Source of the DNA: Bacteroides intestinalis | GTDB taxonomy: Bacteria > Bacteroidota > Bacteroidia > Bacteroidales > Bacteroidaceae | Length of the DNA: 64,000 bases | Direction of reading: 5' to 3' | Assembly (NCBI RefSeq): GCF_902364365.1 | Contig: NZ_CABJDN010000008.1 | Location: 319,144 to 383,143, forward strand | Shown: positions 7,824 through 16,684 of the stretch, one piece after another | How positions within the stretch are numbered: the stretch's first letter is position 1 | Layout of the letters: each line of letters opens with the position of its first letter | Notes under the pieces: generated by a model | The model's database searches: none | Seen by the model: only the letters and a program-made list of their open reading frames with translations | Told to the model about the DNA's origin: nothing | Made by a program: the position numbers and the translations under genes

Positions 7824-8696
7824 CTATTGCTTACGATATTCTTTCGGAGACATTCCGGTGTGATGCTTGAAATATTTGCCAAAGAAAGACTGGTTGGCAA
7901 AATGCAGTTCATCGGAGATTTCCTGAATACTCATTTCGGAAGATTTCAACAAAGCTTTAGCCTCCAGAATAACAAGACTGTCTATCCACTCTCCGGCAGT
8001 CTTTCCACTGACTTCTTTTACAGCTGTAGAAAGATGCTTGGCTGTCAGGAACATTTTGTCGGCATAATAGGCAACACTGCGTTCCTGTTTGTACGACTCT
8101 GTAATTGCACGGACAAAACGCTCAAAAAGATCCTCTTTCCTACTTTTTACTTTTCTGACAGTAGGCTCATTGCCTTGATAGATGCTATATATCTCATAGA
8201 AAAGAGAAAGTATCAATCCCTGAGTAATCTCTTTACGGAAAGGATTGTCTTTCAGTTTTACCTTCTTTTGAAGGAAAGAATAATACTCCTGCACAGCCTC
8301 CATTTGTTCCGGATTGAGGCGCACACAGGGCTGCTCTTTAATCATAAAAAACAGAGGAAATAACTGCTGTACCGTGGGGAGCACATCATCTATAAACTGA
8401 CCGGAGACAACTATGAAAACACCGGTGAAATCGTCCGAACGCTCCACCTGCTGCAAAATCTGTTCAGGCAAAGTAACTACAAGAACACCTTCGGTAAGTT
8501 CATGTTCTTTCAAGTTGATACGTATTTTGCAATGCCCTTTCATGCAGAGTGTCAGACAAGATGCATTCAGGCGTGTAGGATAACCGAACAAAGGGATATC
8601 TCCTATATTGTCGAATATGGCAAAATCATTCCCAATAAAATCCATTGCCGGAAAACGGCGAATAGTTGCAATGTCTACGTTTTTTATATTTTTCAT
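7824..8696 (-). CDS. AraC family transcriptional regulator
   Basis: A 290-residue regulator with an N-terminal cupin-type sensor domain (residues ~20-150) and a C-terminal pair of helix-turn-helix motifs (VAYYADKMFLTAKHLSTAVKE and IQEISDELHFANQSFFGKYFKHHTGMSPKEYR), the hallmark of AraC. The -7 element TAAGTTTG is at 8725-8718, 21 bp upstream of the start. The 186-bp upstream gap holds an inverted repeat and three direct repeats spaced exactly 21 bp apart, the pattern AraC monomers bind in tandem. Its probable target is its own promoter and the creatininase-family gene immediately downstream; the effector is unknown. Confidence 0.9.
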   Translation of the reverse strand: MKNIKNVDIATIRRFPAMDFIGNDFAIFDNIGDIPLFGYPTRLNASCLTLCMKGHCKIRINLKEHELTEGVLVVTLPEQILQQVERSDDFTGVFIVVSGQFIDDVLPTVQQLFPLFFMIKEQPCVRLNPEQMEAVQEYYSFLQKKVKLKDNPFRKEITQGLILSLFYEIYSIYQGNEPTVRKVKSRKEDLFERFVRAITESYKQERSVAYYADKMFLTAKHLSTAVKEVSGKTAGEWIDSLVILEAKALLKSSEMSIQEISDELHFANQSFFGKYFKHHTGMSPKEYRKQ

Positions 8697-8729
8697 CTCC
8701 CTTTCTTATTTGCGTGGCAAACTTAAACA

Positions 8730-8757
8730 ATATTTCGCTTAAAACCGTCCGAAATAT
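8730..8757. promoter_or_regulatory. Inverted repeat overlapping the AraC promoter
   Basis: ATATTTCG (8730-8737) and CGAAATAT (8750-8757) form an 8-bp inverted repeat with a 12-bp spacer, just upstream of the -7 element of the AraC gene. A binding site for a dimeric regulator is plausible. Confidence 0.4.
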
Positions 8758-8814
8758 CCTAAAAAAAAGAAAAAGGGAACATTTATACAAGAAAGAGCTT
8801 ATGAAATTATGCTC

Positions 8815-8872
8815 TTGCAATAAATTCATAAGCCCATGCAATAAATTTGCAAACACTTGCAATATTAAATTT
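8815..8872. repeat. Three direct repeats with 21-bp period, candidate AraC operator
   Basis: TTGCAATAAATT starts at 8815, ATGCAATAAATT at 8836 and TTGCAATATTAAATT at 8857. The period is exactly 21 bp, two turns of the helix, so all copies face the same side of the DNA. They lie 90-150 bp upstream of the AraC -7 element. Confidence 0.55.
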
Positions 8873-8882
8873 AGACCTCAGC

Positions 8883-11204
8883 CTAATTCATTATTTTAAA
8901 GCCGATAAAGAATGTTCTTGGCTGCGTTGGCCCATAAAAATAACCGGAATCACGGAACTCACCTTTATCCAGGTCTTTCTGAAAGCTGTTGAAAATATTC
9001 TGTACACCAGCATTGAGTTGCAGCTTGATGTGATCATGCAGAACAAAGGTGTAATTTAACTTCAGATTGAGATCAAAGAAATCAGGAGTATTCTCCATAC
9101 GGTCTTTCTCTATATTGCAGAACGCACCTTCCGGGGCATCTACCGGAGCATAGTGAGGAACAATCATCTTTCCGGTATAGATGCCTGACAAAGAGAAATC
9201 AAAGTTCTTCAGCGGTGCGGAAGAGAAAGTGAAATAGCCATAATAATCCGGTGTACGCATCATTCGTTTGGTAGTTAAATCTTCACCATCCACTTCTGTC
9301 CAGACCTCATCCTCCGTATAGCGACTACGTTGTGCAGTAAAACCTAACTGGAACTGTGCTTCTTTGCCATGGGCTAGCTTGGCATCCAGATTAACTCCAT
9401 ATACCTGCGCACCACTACCATTACGACGTTCTTTGATCTTATCCCCATTATCATCTTTACCGATATCTTCCAAGACGAATACATGACGCAGATCAGTATA
9501 AAAACCTTCCAGCAAAATATTCGCTTGCCAATGTCCGAGATGTGTGCTCCAGTCCACAGAGCCACTATAACTGTTAGAACGCTCTTCACGGAGGTTATCA
9601 GCCAACTTAATCTGGACTCCTTCACCACCTACAGCTGTCACATGCAAATCTTCATCATAAGCTTGCGGTGCACGGAAACCGGTAGAATATGTCAAACGTG
9701 CCTGGAAATCCTCAGTCGGTTTATAAAGGAAATTGATACGCGGGCTGAAAATCAACTTGTCTATCAGGTTGTGCTTATCGAGGCGGGCACCCACCAACAT
9801 AGTGAGTTGACGCATCTTCCATTCATTCTGAACAAAGGTACTGGCTATGCGTACATCCTGCTTCATATCACGATGATAACCAGTCATGACATCATGCAGG
9901 GAGTTATTCTGATATTCAAGGCCACCGGTAAAAGTAGCAGGAGCAAAGAAGCAATTGTTCATATTGCCTACATACATTCCACCGGCTACCCAGGTCAGAT
10001 CGTCCGTCTTACCATAAGCATTCATGTCCTGTTGTGCTCCATAATAACTGTTTCTATCCGTATGCTGAATAGAACCATAAAGAGAAATCTTATGCTTATA
10101 TTCACGCCAGAATAAATCGTAGCTGGCACCACCACTATTAATAATGTGCTTGGTTTGCTCCGTAATATCCGATTCATGCGGTTGCAGATCAAATTTATTA
10201 CCACCACGACGGAACTCATTAGTAGTATGGTATTCCAGATTGATACGGCTGAAGTGTGTAGGGCGATAGTAAGCGCGGAAACCGAAAGTATTCATATTCA
10301 GTTTACCAAGTTCGGAGAAACCATCATCATCACGGTCATAAGGGTTACGATTACGATAACTTTCATACAGGGCAATACCATAAGAGTTATCTTTTGCAAC
10401 CAGGGAGACGTTACCACCCATATATTGTTCCCACGATTTTCCATCCATGCACGAAAACAGGCTCGATACCTGGAAAGAATTACTGATAGGGTCTTTAGTA
10501 ATGATATTGATAGTACCGCCTACTGCATTCGCTCCGAACAGAGCAGAACCACCGCCACGCACTACCTCCACACGCTCTATCATATTCACGGGAATCTGTT
10601 CCAGTCCATATACACCGCTAAGGGCACTGATAATAGGACGGCTATTTATTAATATCTGAGAATAGGGGCCTTCCAGACCATTGATACGTACTTGTGGAAA
10701 GCCACAGTTCTGACAGTTGTTCTCCACACGCAAGCCAGACTGGTAGTTCAGTGTTTTTGCCAAATCTGTAGAATTCACCATCTCAAAGAGCTTGGCACTC
10801 ATCACATTGACAACTACCGGAGCTTCCTTACGGCTCACTTCATTACGATTGGCAGATACCACTACCTCATCCGTCATGAAACTCTCTTCCTGCATCTGGA
10901 AATGTATGACTGCAGTGAAGTCTTTACTGACAGTTACCTCTTTTTCCTGCGTCTTATAACCTACAGCTGATACGCGAAGCGTGTATTTCCCGACAGGAAG
11001 TTGACGGAATTCGAACTGACCTTCTTCATTAGAGACTGTTCCCTGACCGCTTTCTTTGATTAATATAGTTGCATAGGGTATATTTTCTTCTGTTCCTTTC
11101 ACTATCACGTGACCGGAAATCATGTTACCTTCCTTTATAGGATTTACGGCATAGAGGCTGATGCAAACCATAGTAAGCACCAACGCAAGTATATGTTTTT
11201 TCAT
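8883..11204 (-). CDS. TonB-dependent outer-membrane receptor
   Basis: A 773-residue outer-membrane receptor. The signal peptide is followed by a carboxypeptidase-regulatory-like beta-sandwich (ISGHVIVKGTEENIPYATILIKE, ~30-105), a plug domain (~115-240, with IERVEVVRGGGSALFGANAVGGTINIITKDP) and a 22-strand barrel ending in PRTFFIGFKIMN. It is a stand-alone receptor of the BtuB/CirA type and is not SusC-like. The plug holds an unusual CQNCG pair of cysteines just before the ligand-facing apex. It is 172 bp downstream of a His-rich exported protein on the same strand, which hints at metal or metal-chelate uptake. No cobalamin riboswitch signature was found upstream, so B12 is not supported. Confidence 0.9.
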   Translation of the reverse strand: MKKHILALVLTMVCISLYAVNPIKEGNMISGHVIVKGTEENIPYATILIKESGQGTVSNEEGQFEFRQLPVGKYTLRVSAVGYKTQEKEVTVSKDFTAVIHFQMQEESFMTDEVVVSANRNEVSRKEAPVVVNVMSAKLFEMVNSTDLAKTLNYQSGLRVENNCQNCGFPQVRINGLEGPYSQILINSRPIISALSGVYGLEQIPVNMIERVEVVRGGGSALFGANAVGGTINIITKDPISNSFQVSSLFSCMDGKSWEQYMGGNVSLVAKDNSYGIALYESYRNRNPYDRDDDGFSELGKLNMNTFGFRAYYRPTHFSRINLEYHTTNEFRRGGNKFDLQPHESDITEQTKHIINSGGASYDLFWREYKHKISLYGSIQHTDRNSYYGAQQDMNAYGKTDDLTWVAGGMYVGNMNNCFFAPATFTGGLEYQNNSLHDVMTGYHRDMKQDVRIASTFVQNEWKMRQLTMLVGARLDKHNLIDKLIFSPRINFLYKPTEDFQARLTYSTGFRAPQAYDEDLHVTAVGGEGVQIKLADNLREERSNSYSGSVDWSTHLGHWQANILLEGFYTDLRHVFVLEDIGKDDNGDKIKERRNGSGAQVYGVNLDAKLAHGKEAQFQLGFTAQRSRYTEDEVWTEVDGEDLTTKRMMRTPDYYGYFTFSSAPLKNFDFSLSGIYTGKMIVPHYAPVDAPEGAFCNIEKDRMENTPDFFDLNLKLNYTFVLHDHIKLQLNAGVQNIFNSFQKDLDKGEFRDSGYFYGPTQPRTFFIGFKIMN

Positions 11205-11244
11205 TAATTTGCGCTCAAAAATGTATGTATTGAAAATATGAGTA

Positions 11245-11359
11245 ACAAGCTACGAGCTACAACCTACAAGTGCCTTTCGGTATATTAATGTAGACTAATA
11301 ATCTGATAAATATTCAGTTTGTATAGCACAGCAACTTGTAACCTGTAGCTTATCAAGCT
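11245..11359. repeat. Imperfect inverted repeat between His-rich gene and TonB receptor
   Basis: AGCTACAACCTACAAG near 11255-11270 is an imperfect complement (13 of 16) of CTTGTAACCTGTAGCT at 11335-11350. The arms are about 65 bp apart inside the 172-bp spacer. On the mRNA they could form a long hairpin ahead of the receptor. No known riboswitch is recognised. Confidence 0.35.
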
Positions 11360-11376
11360 AAAAGCCTGATGAATAA

Positions 11377-11718
11377 TCATGCCGCGAGCGCCGGCGGAGC
11401 ACGAAGAGAAACGATCTGCCCCGACTTCCCCTTCACCAAGGATATTAGTTTTTCTGCTTCCAGCACAGCCAGAAGTATCCGCATGGGGTGCAGTTCTTCA
11501 TATACATCAACCTCCGGAGATTGGAAAGTTGACAAACGACCTATAACGACAAGTTCACTTTTAGAGTGCGTGTGCTTACCGTAAAATGGATGCGAATGGG
11601 TAATCAGCACTCCATTGACGTAATGGACATGAGTAAAGGCTGTAATACTTGTCTGATATGCCACAAACAGCACCAACAAGCATACAGCCCCTATAATTCT
11701 CTTTATCTTTTTATTCAC
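11377..11718 (-). CDS. Small His-rich membrane-anchored or exported protein
   Basis: A 113-residue protein with one N-terminal hydrophobic segment (GAVCLLVLFVAYQ) and then a histidine cluster: FTHVHYVNGV, THSHPFYGKHTHSK. These HxH repeats resemble zinc/copper/nickel-binding segments. I choose GTG 11718. The longer frame to a TTG at 11751 starts inside the -7 element TATCTTTG (11757-11750) and so cannot be the natural start. The partner downstream is a TonB receptor, so the protein may be a periplasmic metal-handling accessory. No named family is recognised and the role is inferred from histidines and context. Confidence 0.6.
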   Translation of the reverse strand: MNKKIKRIIGAVCLLVLFVAYQTSITAFTHVHYVNGVLITHSHPFYGKHTHSKSELVVIGRLSTFQSPEVDVYEELHPMRILLAVLEAEKLISLVKGKSGQIVSLRAPPALAA

Positions 11719-11760
11719 GTCCCTACAGTCTATTAAAAATTGCGACTGCAAAGATAGTGA

Positions 11761-13506
11761 TTATTTTTCCACTTTTCCAAACAAGTACTCATAATCCCGT
11801 TTAGCAGCGGGCTCTACCCATTCTTCCGGAATAAACTTCCATTGTCCCAACGCATGTGGCTCAATCACACCCTTCCTCTCTATATATTGCATCAGGTAAT
11901 AACGCAAATCTTTATCTGTGGAGAACAGGATACGGTCTTTCAATTCATCCTGAGAAATACCGGAGCCTTTAGTCAATAATTCTCCTCCACCATTACCACG
12001 ATAGGAATTCAGTGCTACTTTATACATTTTATCCAAAGAGAAAGGAGTTCCATCCGCCATACTGGATATAGTCACCTTTTCTCCCTTGGGTTTCGTTACA
12101 TCCACCGTATAAATGATACCGGCAGCCGAATCAAAATTGAAACTGAAGTTCTTGAATGAAGCACGATCCGCTGCTCCTTCACGACGCCTCTCACGAAGCA
12201 GTAACAAATGGTCATCAGGAGATTTCATCCGGTTTGTCCATAAATCATATGACATCTCCAATGCATCTTTTATCTCCTTACCGGACAATTTCATAGTATA
12301 AAGCATATTTTCATACTTATACAGATTGAACATATCGCTTACAAATACATCCCCCTTGCTAATCTCGGTATCATACGACAGAGGAGCAGCAAAAGAAATT
12401 TCTGCATTCGTGATTTCAAGTTGCAACATATGGATTAAATCAATAAAAGCCGAAGAGCCGAAATAGGCAGGACGTGTAGAAATCGTTTCAGTAAAACTAC
12501 CTATCTTCTTGGACACAAAGTCCTGAACATCACTAAATTGCGGTGCAAAACGAGTCATAAAGTCCTTATTTGCAGTATAGTTCTTCATCTCAGTCAGCAC
12601 TCCGTCGATATGTTTCTCGACTACTTTTCCCTTACGCAATTTCAAAGTAACATCTGCATTCGCCACAACCACTCCCTTACTCGCCGGATTCATAATCAAC
12701 ACAGAGTCTCCCGCTACATTTTTAATCTTTTTCAACTCACGGGCATGATCATGTCCCATCAAAACAATATCAAAACCAGGAACGTTACGGGCCACTTCCA
12801 GTGAAGCATTCTCACGATATTTACCACCCATCAACAGAGCATCTTGTCCGGCATGGAAAATTCCGATTACTAAATCCGGATTTTCTTTTTCACGGATAAT
12901 CTTCATCCATTTGCGGGCTGTCTCTTCCATATCATCAAAGCGCAGCCCTTTCCACAAGTTTTCCGACAACCACACAGGAATAGCAGGAGTAATCATTCCC
13001 AGCACTACAATCTTAACACCATCCCGTTCCAATACTTCATAAGGCTTGAAGTGCGTTTTCCCCGTAGCCGTATCAATGATATTAGCACCTAAAACAGGGA
13101 ATTTGCAATCATCTGCCCAACGGTCGAACACAGCACGTCCGGTTTCTACATCATGATTTCCCATGTTACCGGTATTATACTTCATGTAATTCAATACTTC
13201 GGCAGCCAGATGCGGAGAAATGGTATCAATATAATTATAATAGTAAGCACAAGGCTGACCTTGCAGAATATCTCCATTATCCAATAACAGCAGGTTATCC
13301 TTATAAGTCTCACGTTCCTTCTGAACAAACTCATACACACGCGCCAGACTTCCCCCTGCCTCATGTCGAAGTATAAAGTCATAAGGGTAATAGTTACCAT
13401 GTATATCGCTGGTTTCTATAATTTTCAGCTTTACTATTTTATCCTGAGCCAACACGGCTCCTGTCAGGAAGAATATCCACCCTAAGAAAAAGTAAAATCT
13501 CTTCAT
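11761..13506 (-). CDS. UshA-like periplasmic 5'-nucleotidase/2',3'-cyclic phosphodiesterase
   Basis: A 581-residue exported enzyme. The signal peptide ends near VLAQ. The N-terminal metallophosphatase domain (~25-290) has the dinuclear metal motifs ETSDIHGNYYP, DNGDILQGQP, NMGNHDVETG, FHAGQD and MGHDHA. The C-terminal 5'-nucleotidase domain (~330-545) includes YKVALNSYRGNGGGELL, the nucleoside-binding region. The family removes phosphate from nucleotides or cyclic nucleotides in the periplasm to release nucleosides. It starts 5 nt after a sensor kinase on the same strand, so the two form an operon, and the kinase may sense a product or substrate of this enzyme. Confidence 0.9.
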   Translation of the reverse strand: MKRFYFFLGWIFFLTGAVLAQDKIVKLKIIETSDIHGNYYPYDFILRHEAGGSLARVYEFVQKERETYKDNLLLLDNGDILQGQPCAYYYNYIDTISPHLAAEVLNYMKYNTGNMGNHDVETGRAVFDRWADDCKFPVLGANIIDTATGKTHFKPYEVLERDGVKIVVLGMITPAIPVWLSENLWKGLRFDDMEETARKWMKIIREKENPDLVIGIFHAGQDALLMGGKYRENASLEVARNVPGFDIVLMGHDHARELKKIKNVAGDSVLIMNPASKGVVVANADVTLKLRKGKVVEKHIDGVLTEMKNYTANKDFMTRFAPQFSDVQDFVSKKIGSFTETISTRPAYFGSSAFIDLIHMLQLEITNAEISFAAPLSYDTEISKGDVFVSDMFNLYKYENMLYTMKLSGKEIKDALEMSYDLWTNRMKSPDDHLLLLRERRREGAADRASFKNFSFNFDSAAGIIYTVDVTKPKGEKVTISSMADGTPFSLDKMYKVALNSYRGNGGGELLTKGSGISQDELKDRILFSTDKDLRYYLMQYIERKGVIEPHALGQWKFIPEEWVEPAAKRDYEYLFGKVEK

Positions 13507-13511
13507 AGTAA

Positions 13512-15446
13512 TTATTTATTTGGTTGTTCTATCTCAAATGGATGCGTAAATACGAATCTTGCTCCATCTGTATATCCGGGATCTACCCAGATCTCTCCTC
13601 CCCACTTTTCTACAGTCAGTTTACAGATGGATAAGCCCAATCCTGTGCCTTGCACATATTCATTCAGTTTCTCAAACCGTTCAAATACCAGTTTCTGTTT
13701 TTCCAACGGAATACCTGTACCGGTATCTGATACAGAAAAAGTAGCTACTCTCTTCTCATCATCTACTTCCAGCTTCAATGTGATCTTACCGTTTCTGGTG
13801 AACTTATCGGCATTGGAGAGTAAGTTTATAATAACCTGTTGCAAACGCTGGGTATCCGTCCGCAAATCCACACTCTCACGATCACATTCAAAAATATACT
13901 TATTTTCCGACTTACGAGCCTGACTGACAGAAGCTAATACCTGCTGGCACAGTGGTACTACATCACACTTCTCAATTGTAAACGTAACCCTATCTGCCTC
14001 CAGACGCGAAACATCCAGGATATCATTGATCAGGCGAAGCAACAAGTCCGAATTTGTTTTAATAATATCGACATATCCCTGCTGTTCATCCACCGAAGTA
14101 CCTCCTGAAGCCAATACATCGGAGAATCCTACAATTGCATTCAACGGAGTACGGATTTCATGGCTCATATTAGCAAGAAAAGCACTCTTCAGACGGCTGG
14201 ATTCTTCAGCACGGTCCTTCGCTTCTCTCAAAGCACTCTCCGACTCCTGCAGTTCATCTTTCAGTTTCTTGGTATGATAGTAGAAGTACAGAGAAACAAA
14301 CAATCCACTCAGCAATACGACCAAGATAGTACCAACGGTCCAGATATGATATTTATATTGTTCGTAAAACGATGGAGTTTCATTGACCATTTCTATAGGC
14401 TGATGAATGAAAGACAGATCCAAACGCTTATCTTTCACAATCTTGCTATCCATCTGCATCTTATTCGGAATTACCTCTACTTCCACCCGGTCGCTGTCCG
14501 GTCCCTGCAACAAACGAACTGCCTGATGCGCCATATCCTTACCCAATGCCCGGTAAGAGGGGATCACTCCACCTACGGCCCAATAACCTATGCCTACAGA
14601 AGTTATAGAAAAAGTAGGAACATCGCCGGCAGCCTCCATCATCGTATAAGTCGCATTGCGCATAAAGTATCCGTCATACATATCTACGCGCCAAGTGCCC
14701 AATAACAATGCTGTGTTGGGAGGCAATTCATGTAATTTATCGCTTATGGTATAAATCGTATTCGTTCGTCCGTCCAGCAGAATAAGATTCAGTTCCGGGT
14801 GTTTTTTCATCTCTGCCACTACATGTGCCTGCAGAGAAACACCTCCATAACTATTATCGGAAACAAAAGCAACATTCCTGGTTGCTGGATACAGCTTCTT
14901 TATCAGATTAATATTGGCTTCTACATCATATTCATAAACGAATCCGGCTTTCACAGAAGAATTAGGAAAGTCATTAAAAAAATCCACCGCATCAGGCATC
15001 CACGTTTTCAGATCGACTGAATCATCCGGTAGAATAATGGCATTACGGCTTGCCAGTGCAGCCAGCACCGGCACATTTCCACGTATGGAATCTTCTTGTG
15101 ATAAATAAGCTGTCCAAGCCTCTTGACCAATCAGCACAAGTAGTACAGGCGAACGTTTTCCCCGGTATTTAGCAAGAAGTTCCTCCATTTTATTTTTCCA
15201 TAAAGGAGCTTCAGAAAAACTTTTGCAGTTCATGTTTTCCAGAGATATCGGAGCCTCCCCTCCCAGTCGCTCAAATTCTTCCATAAAGTCGTAAATATTT
15301 CCAGAAGTTTGTCGTGCGTCCGGATTATACGAACTGATAATCAATACCGGGTGTTCTCCAGTCACCGCAAAGGCCGATGAAAACCCAATGTGGGATATCA
15401 GTAAGAAAAGCAGAAAGCTATATATTATTTTCCTAAATAAGCCCAT
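13512..15446 (-). CDS. Two-component sensor histidine kinase with periplasmic substrate-binding-like sensor
   Basis: A 644-residue kinase. The signal peptide is followed by an ABC-substrate-binding-like sensor (HPVLIISSYNPDARQ, residues ~33-340, with GTWRVDMYDGYFMRNATYTMMEAA), a transmembrane helix (IWTVGTILVVLLSGLFVSLY, ~370-390), a short coil, HisKA with SHEIRTPLNAIVGFSD near 425, and HATPase with DTGTGIPLEK and GTGLGLSICKL. There is no receiver domain and no response regulator next to it. Its -7 element TATATTTG lies at 15478-15471. It is in an operon with the 5'-nucleotidase 5 nt downstream. The kinase domain is very close in sequence to that of 1-2922. Confidence 0.9.
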   Translation of the reverse strand: MGLFRKIIYSFLLFLLISHIGFSSAFAVTGEHPVLIISSYNPDARQTSGNIYDFMEEFERLGGEAPISLENMNCKSFSEAPLWKNKMEELLAKYRGKRSPVLLVLIGQEAWTAYLSQEDSIRGNVPVLAALASRNAIILPDDSVDLKTWMPDAVDFFNDFPNSSVKAGFVYEYDVEANINLIKKLYPATRNVAFVSDNSYGGVSLQAHVVAEMKKHPELNLILLDGRTNTIYTISDKLHELPPNTALLLGTWRVDMYDGYFMRNATYTMMEAAGDVPTFSITSVGIGYWAVGGVIPSYRALGKDMAHQAVRLLQGPDSDRVEVEVIPNKMQMDSKIVKDKRLDLSFIHQPIEMVNETPSFYEQYKYHIWTVGTILVVLLSGLFVSLYFYYHTKKLKDELQESESALREAKDRAEESSRLKSAFLANMSHEIRTPLNAIVGFSDVLASGGTSVDEQQGYVDIIKTNSDLLLRLINDILDVSRLEADRVTFTIEKCDVVPLCQQVLASVSQARKSENKYIFECDRESVDLRTDTQRLQQVIINLLSNADKFTRNGKITLKLEVDDEKRVATFSVSDTGTGIPLEKQKLVFERFEKLNEYVQGTGLGLSICKLTVEKWGGEIWVDPGYTDGARFVFTHPFEIEQPNK

Positions 15447-15532
15447 TCAGTGAATATAGAATTGTTTCGGCAAATATACAATAAAGTTATAAGAATAGAA
15501 AAATAGTTGTAGAATTTAAACTATAATAATAC

Positions 15533-15580
15533 AGCGGGCAGTAAGACATAGTTCATCAAACTATATTCTTACTGCCCGCT
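15533..15580. terminator. Strong hairpin between the capsule operon and the kinase operon
   Basis: AGCGGGCAGTAAGA (15533-15546) pairs perfectly with TCTTACTGCCCGCT (15567-15580), with an inner CATAGTT/ACTATA stem. It is the second hairpin beyond the capsule operon and would insulate the kinase operon promoter from read-through. Confidence 0.6.
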
Positions 15581-15643
15581 TTCAGAAATTATGGCATTTT
15601 TATCCGTAAGTATTCTGTGAAGATATTACCAGATATAAACAAA

Positions 15644-15670
15644 GAAAACAGCCCATAGGGAGCTGTTTTC
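15644..15670 (-). terminator. Terminator of the capsule operon
   Basis: GAAAACAGC (15644-15652) pairs with GCTGTTTTC (15662-15670). The minus-strand RNA then runs into TTTGTTTATA. It starts 27 bp beyond the last capsule gene. Confidence 0.75.
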
Positions 15671-15696
15671 CGACATTAATATATAATCAATTGATA

Positions 15697-16647
15697 TTAA
15701 ACCTTTTGATGTAAGCTAAAGTACTTCTTCATAAACCATATATAGATAAAGCTAAGCAATAAAATTACCCCCAGCAAGAATATATAACCATAGTTCAAAC
15801 ATCCTATATATCCAATTATTATTATTGCTTGTACCACCATATAAATCAACGAAACCACAACATGAGGCATCTTCAATTCGTTCGCCATCAACTGATACAT
15901 ATGTTTGCGATGAGGTAAACCAATGTTTTCATGAAGCATCAAGCGATGAATGATAGTGAGAACACTGTCGACACCATAAACAGACAACAGGATAATCCAA
16001 CTGAAATCATCTGTTTTAATAATGAGTCTCCCTATCAGAAAAAGAAGAATAAAAGCGATACTCACAGAACCGACATCACCGGCAAAACACTTCGCCTTCT
16101 TACGAAAGTTGAAGAAACAAAATACGAATACAGAGCAAAGGACGGTATAAATTAAATCAGGCTCAACAAAAGTGATTATCTTAGAATTTATATAAGCTAA
16201 TGCACCTAAAATAACCAATGAATAGCCACCGGTAATGCCGTTGATACCATCCATGAAATTATAAGCATTAATAATACCTGTGCAAACTATCAATGCGATA
16301 ATTATCCACCACCACGAAAGAGAAAAGAGCCCCCATTGGTAAAACATCAAAGCCATAGCGGTAAAGTGAAACACTAACCGAAAGCCTTGAGAAGTGGAAC
16401 GAACGTCATCCACAAAACTGATAAAGGTAATTAGGGTCAATGCCAACATGAACCAGGGATAATCCCATTCATTACTCAAGAAATAAGCCAAAGCGCCAAA
16501 ATAGAAAATGATTCCGCCACCACGCAAAGTAATCCGGGTATGGGAACTTCTCTCATTGGGTTTATCGATGATATTGTACTTATCAGCTATTCTAAAATAA
16601 AAAAGTTCTGCCAGAAATAGCAGAACCAATATAATCAGGTAATACAT
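15697..16647 (-). CDS. Undecaprenyl-phosphate HexNAc-1-phosphate transferase (WbpL/WecA-like)
   Basis: A 316-residue polytopic inner-membrane enzyme (about 10 helices) of the MraY/WecA/WbpL family. It would start capsule repeat-unit synthesis by moving a sugar-1-phosphate from a UDP-sugar to undecaprenyl phosphate. Visible motifs: DKPNERSSHTRITLRGGG near 30, SFVDDVRS near 88, NAYNFMDGINGITGG near 140 (Asp-rich catalytic region), FAGDVGS near 205 and HRKHMYQ near 260. It is the last gene of the operon, the usual place in Bacteroides capsule loci, just after an SDR that probably makes its sugar substrate. Confidence 0.92.
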   Translation of the reverse strand: MYYLIILVLLFLAELFYFRIADKYNIIDKPNERSSHTRITLRGGGIIFYFGALAYFLSNEWDYPWFMLALTLITFISFVDDVRSTSQGFRLVFHFTAMALMFYQWGLFSLSWWWIIIALIVCTGIINAYNFMDGINGITGGYSLVILGALAYINSKIITFVEPDLIYTVLCSVFVFCFFNFRKKAKCFAGDVGSVSIAFILLFLIGRLIIKTDDFSWIILLSVYGVDSVLTIIHRLMLHENIGLPHRKHMYQLMANELKMPHVVVSLIYMVVQAIIIIGYIGCLNYGYIFLLGVILLLSFIYIWFMKKYFSLHQKV

Positions 16648-16684
16648 AACCGTACTTGCCCCCTTAATTTTTAATTGTTAATTC

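Noticed and set aside
9483..10115. 210-codon plus-strand frame inside the TonB receptor
   Set aside because: Shadow frame; the receptor is intact across the span and the frame has no domain or promoter.
11205..11376. Possible cobalamin riboswitch ahead of the TonB receptor
   Set aside because: The minus-strand sequence lacks the conserved B12-box core (GCCACTG-type) and the length is too short for the full fold.
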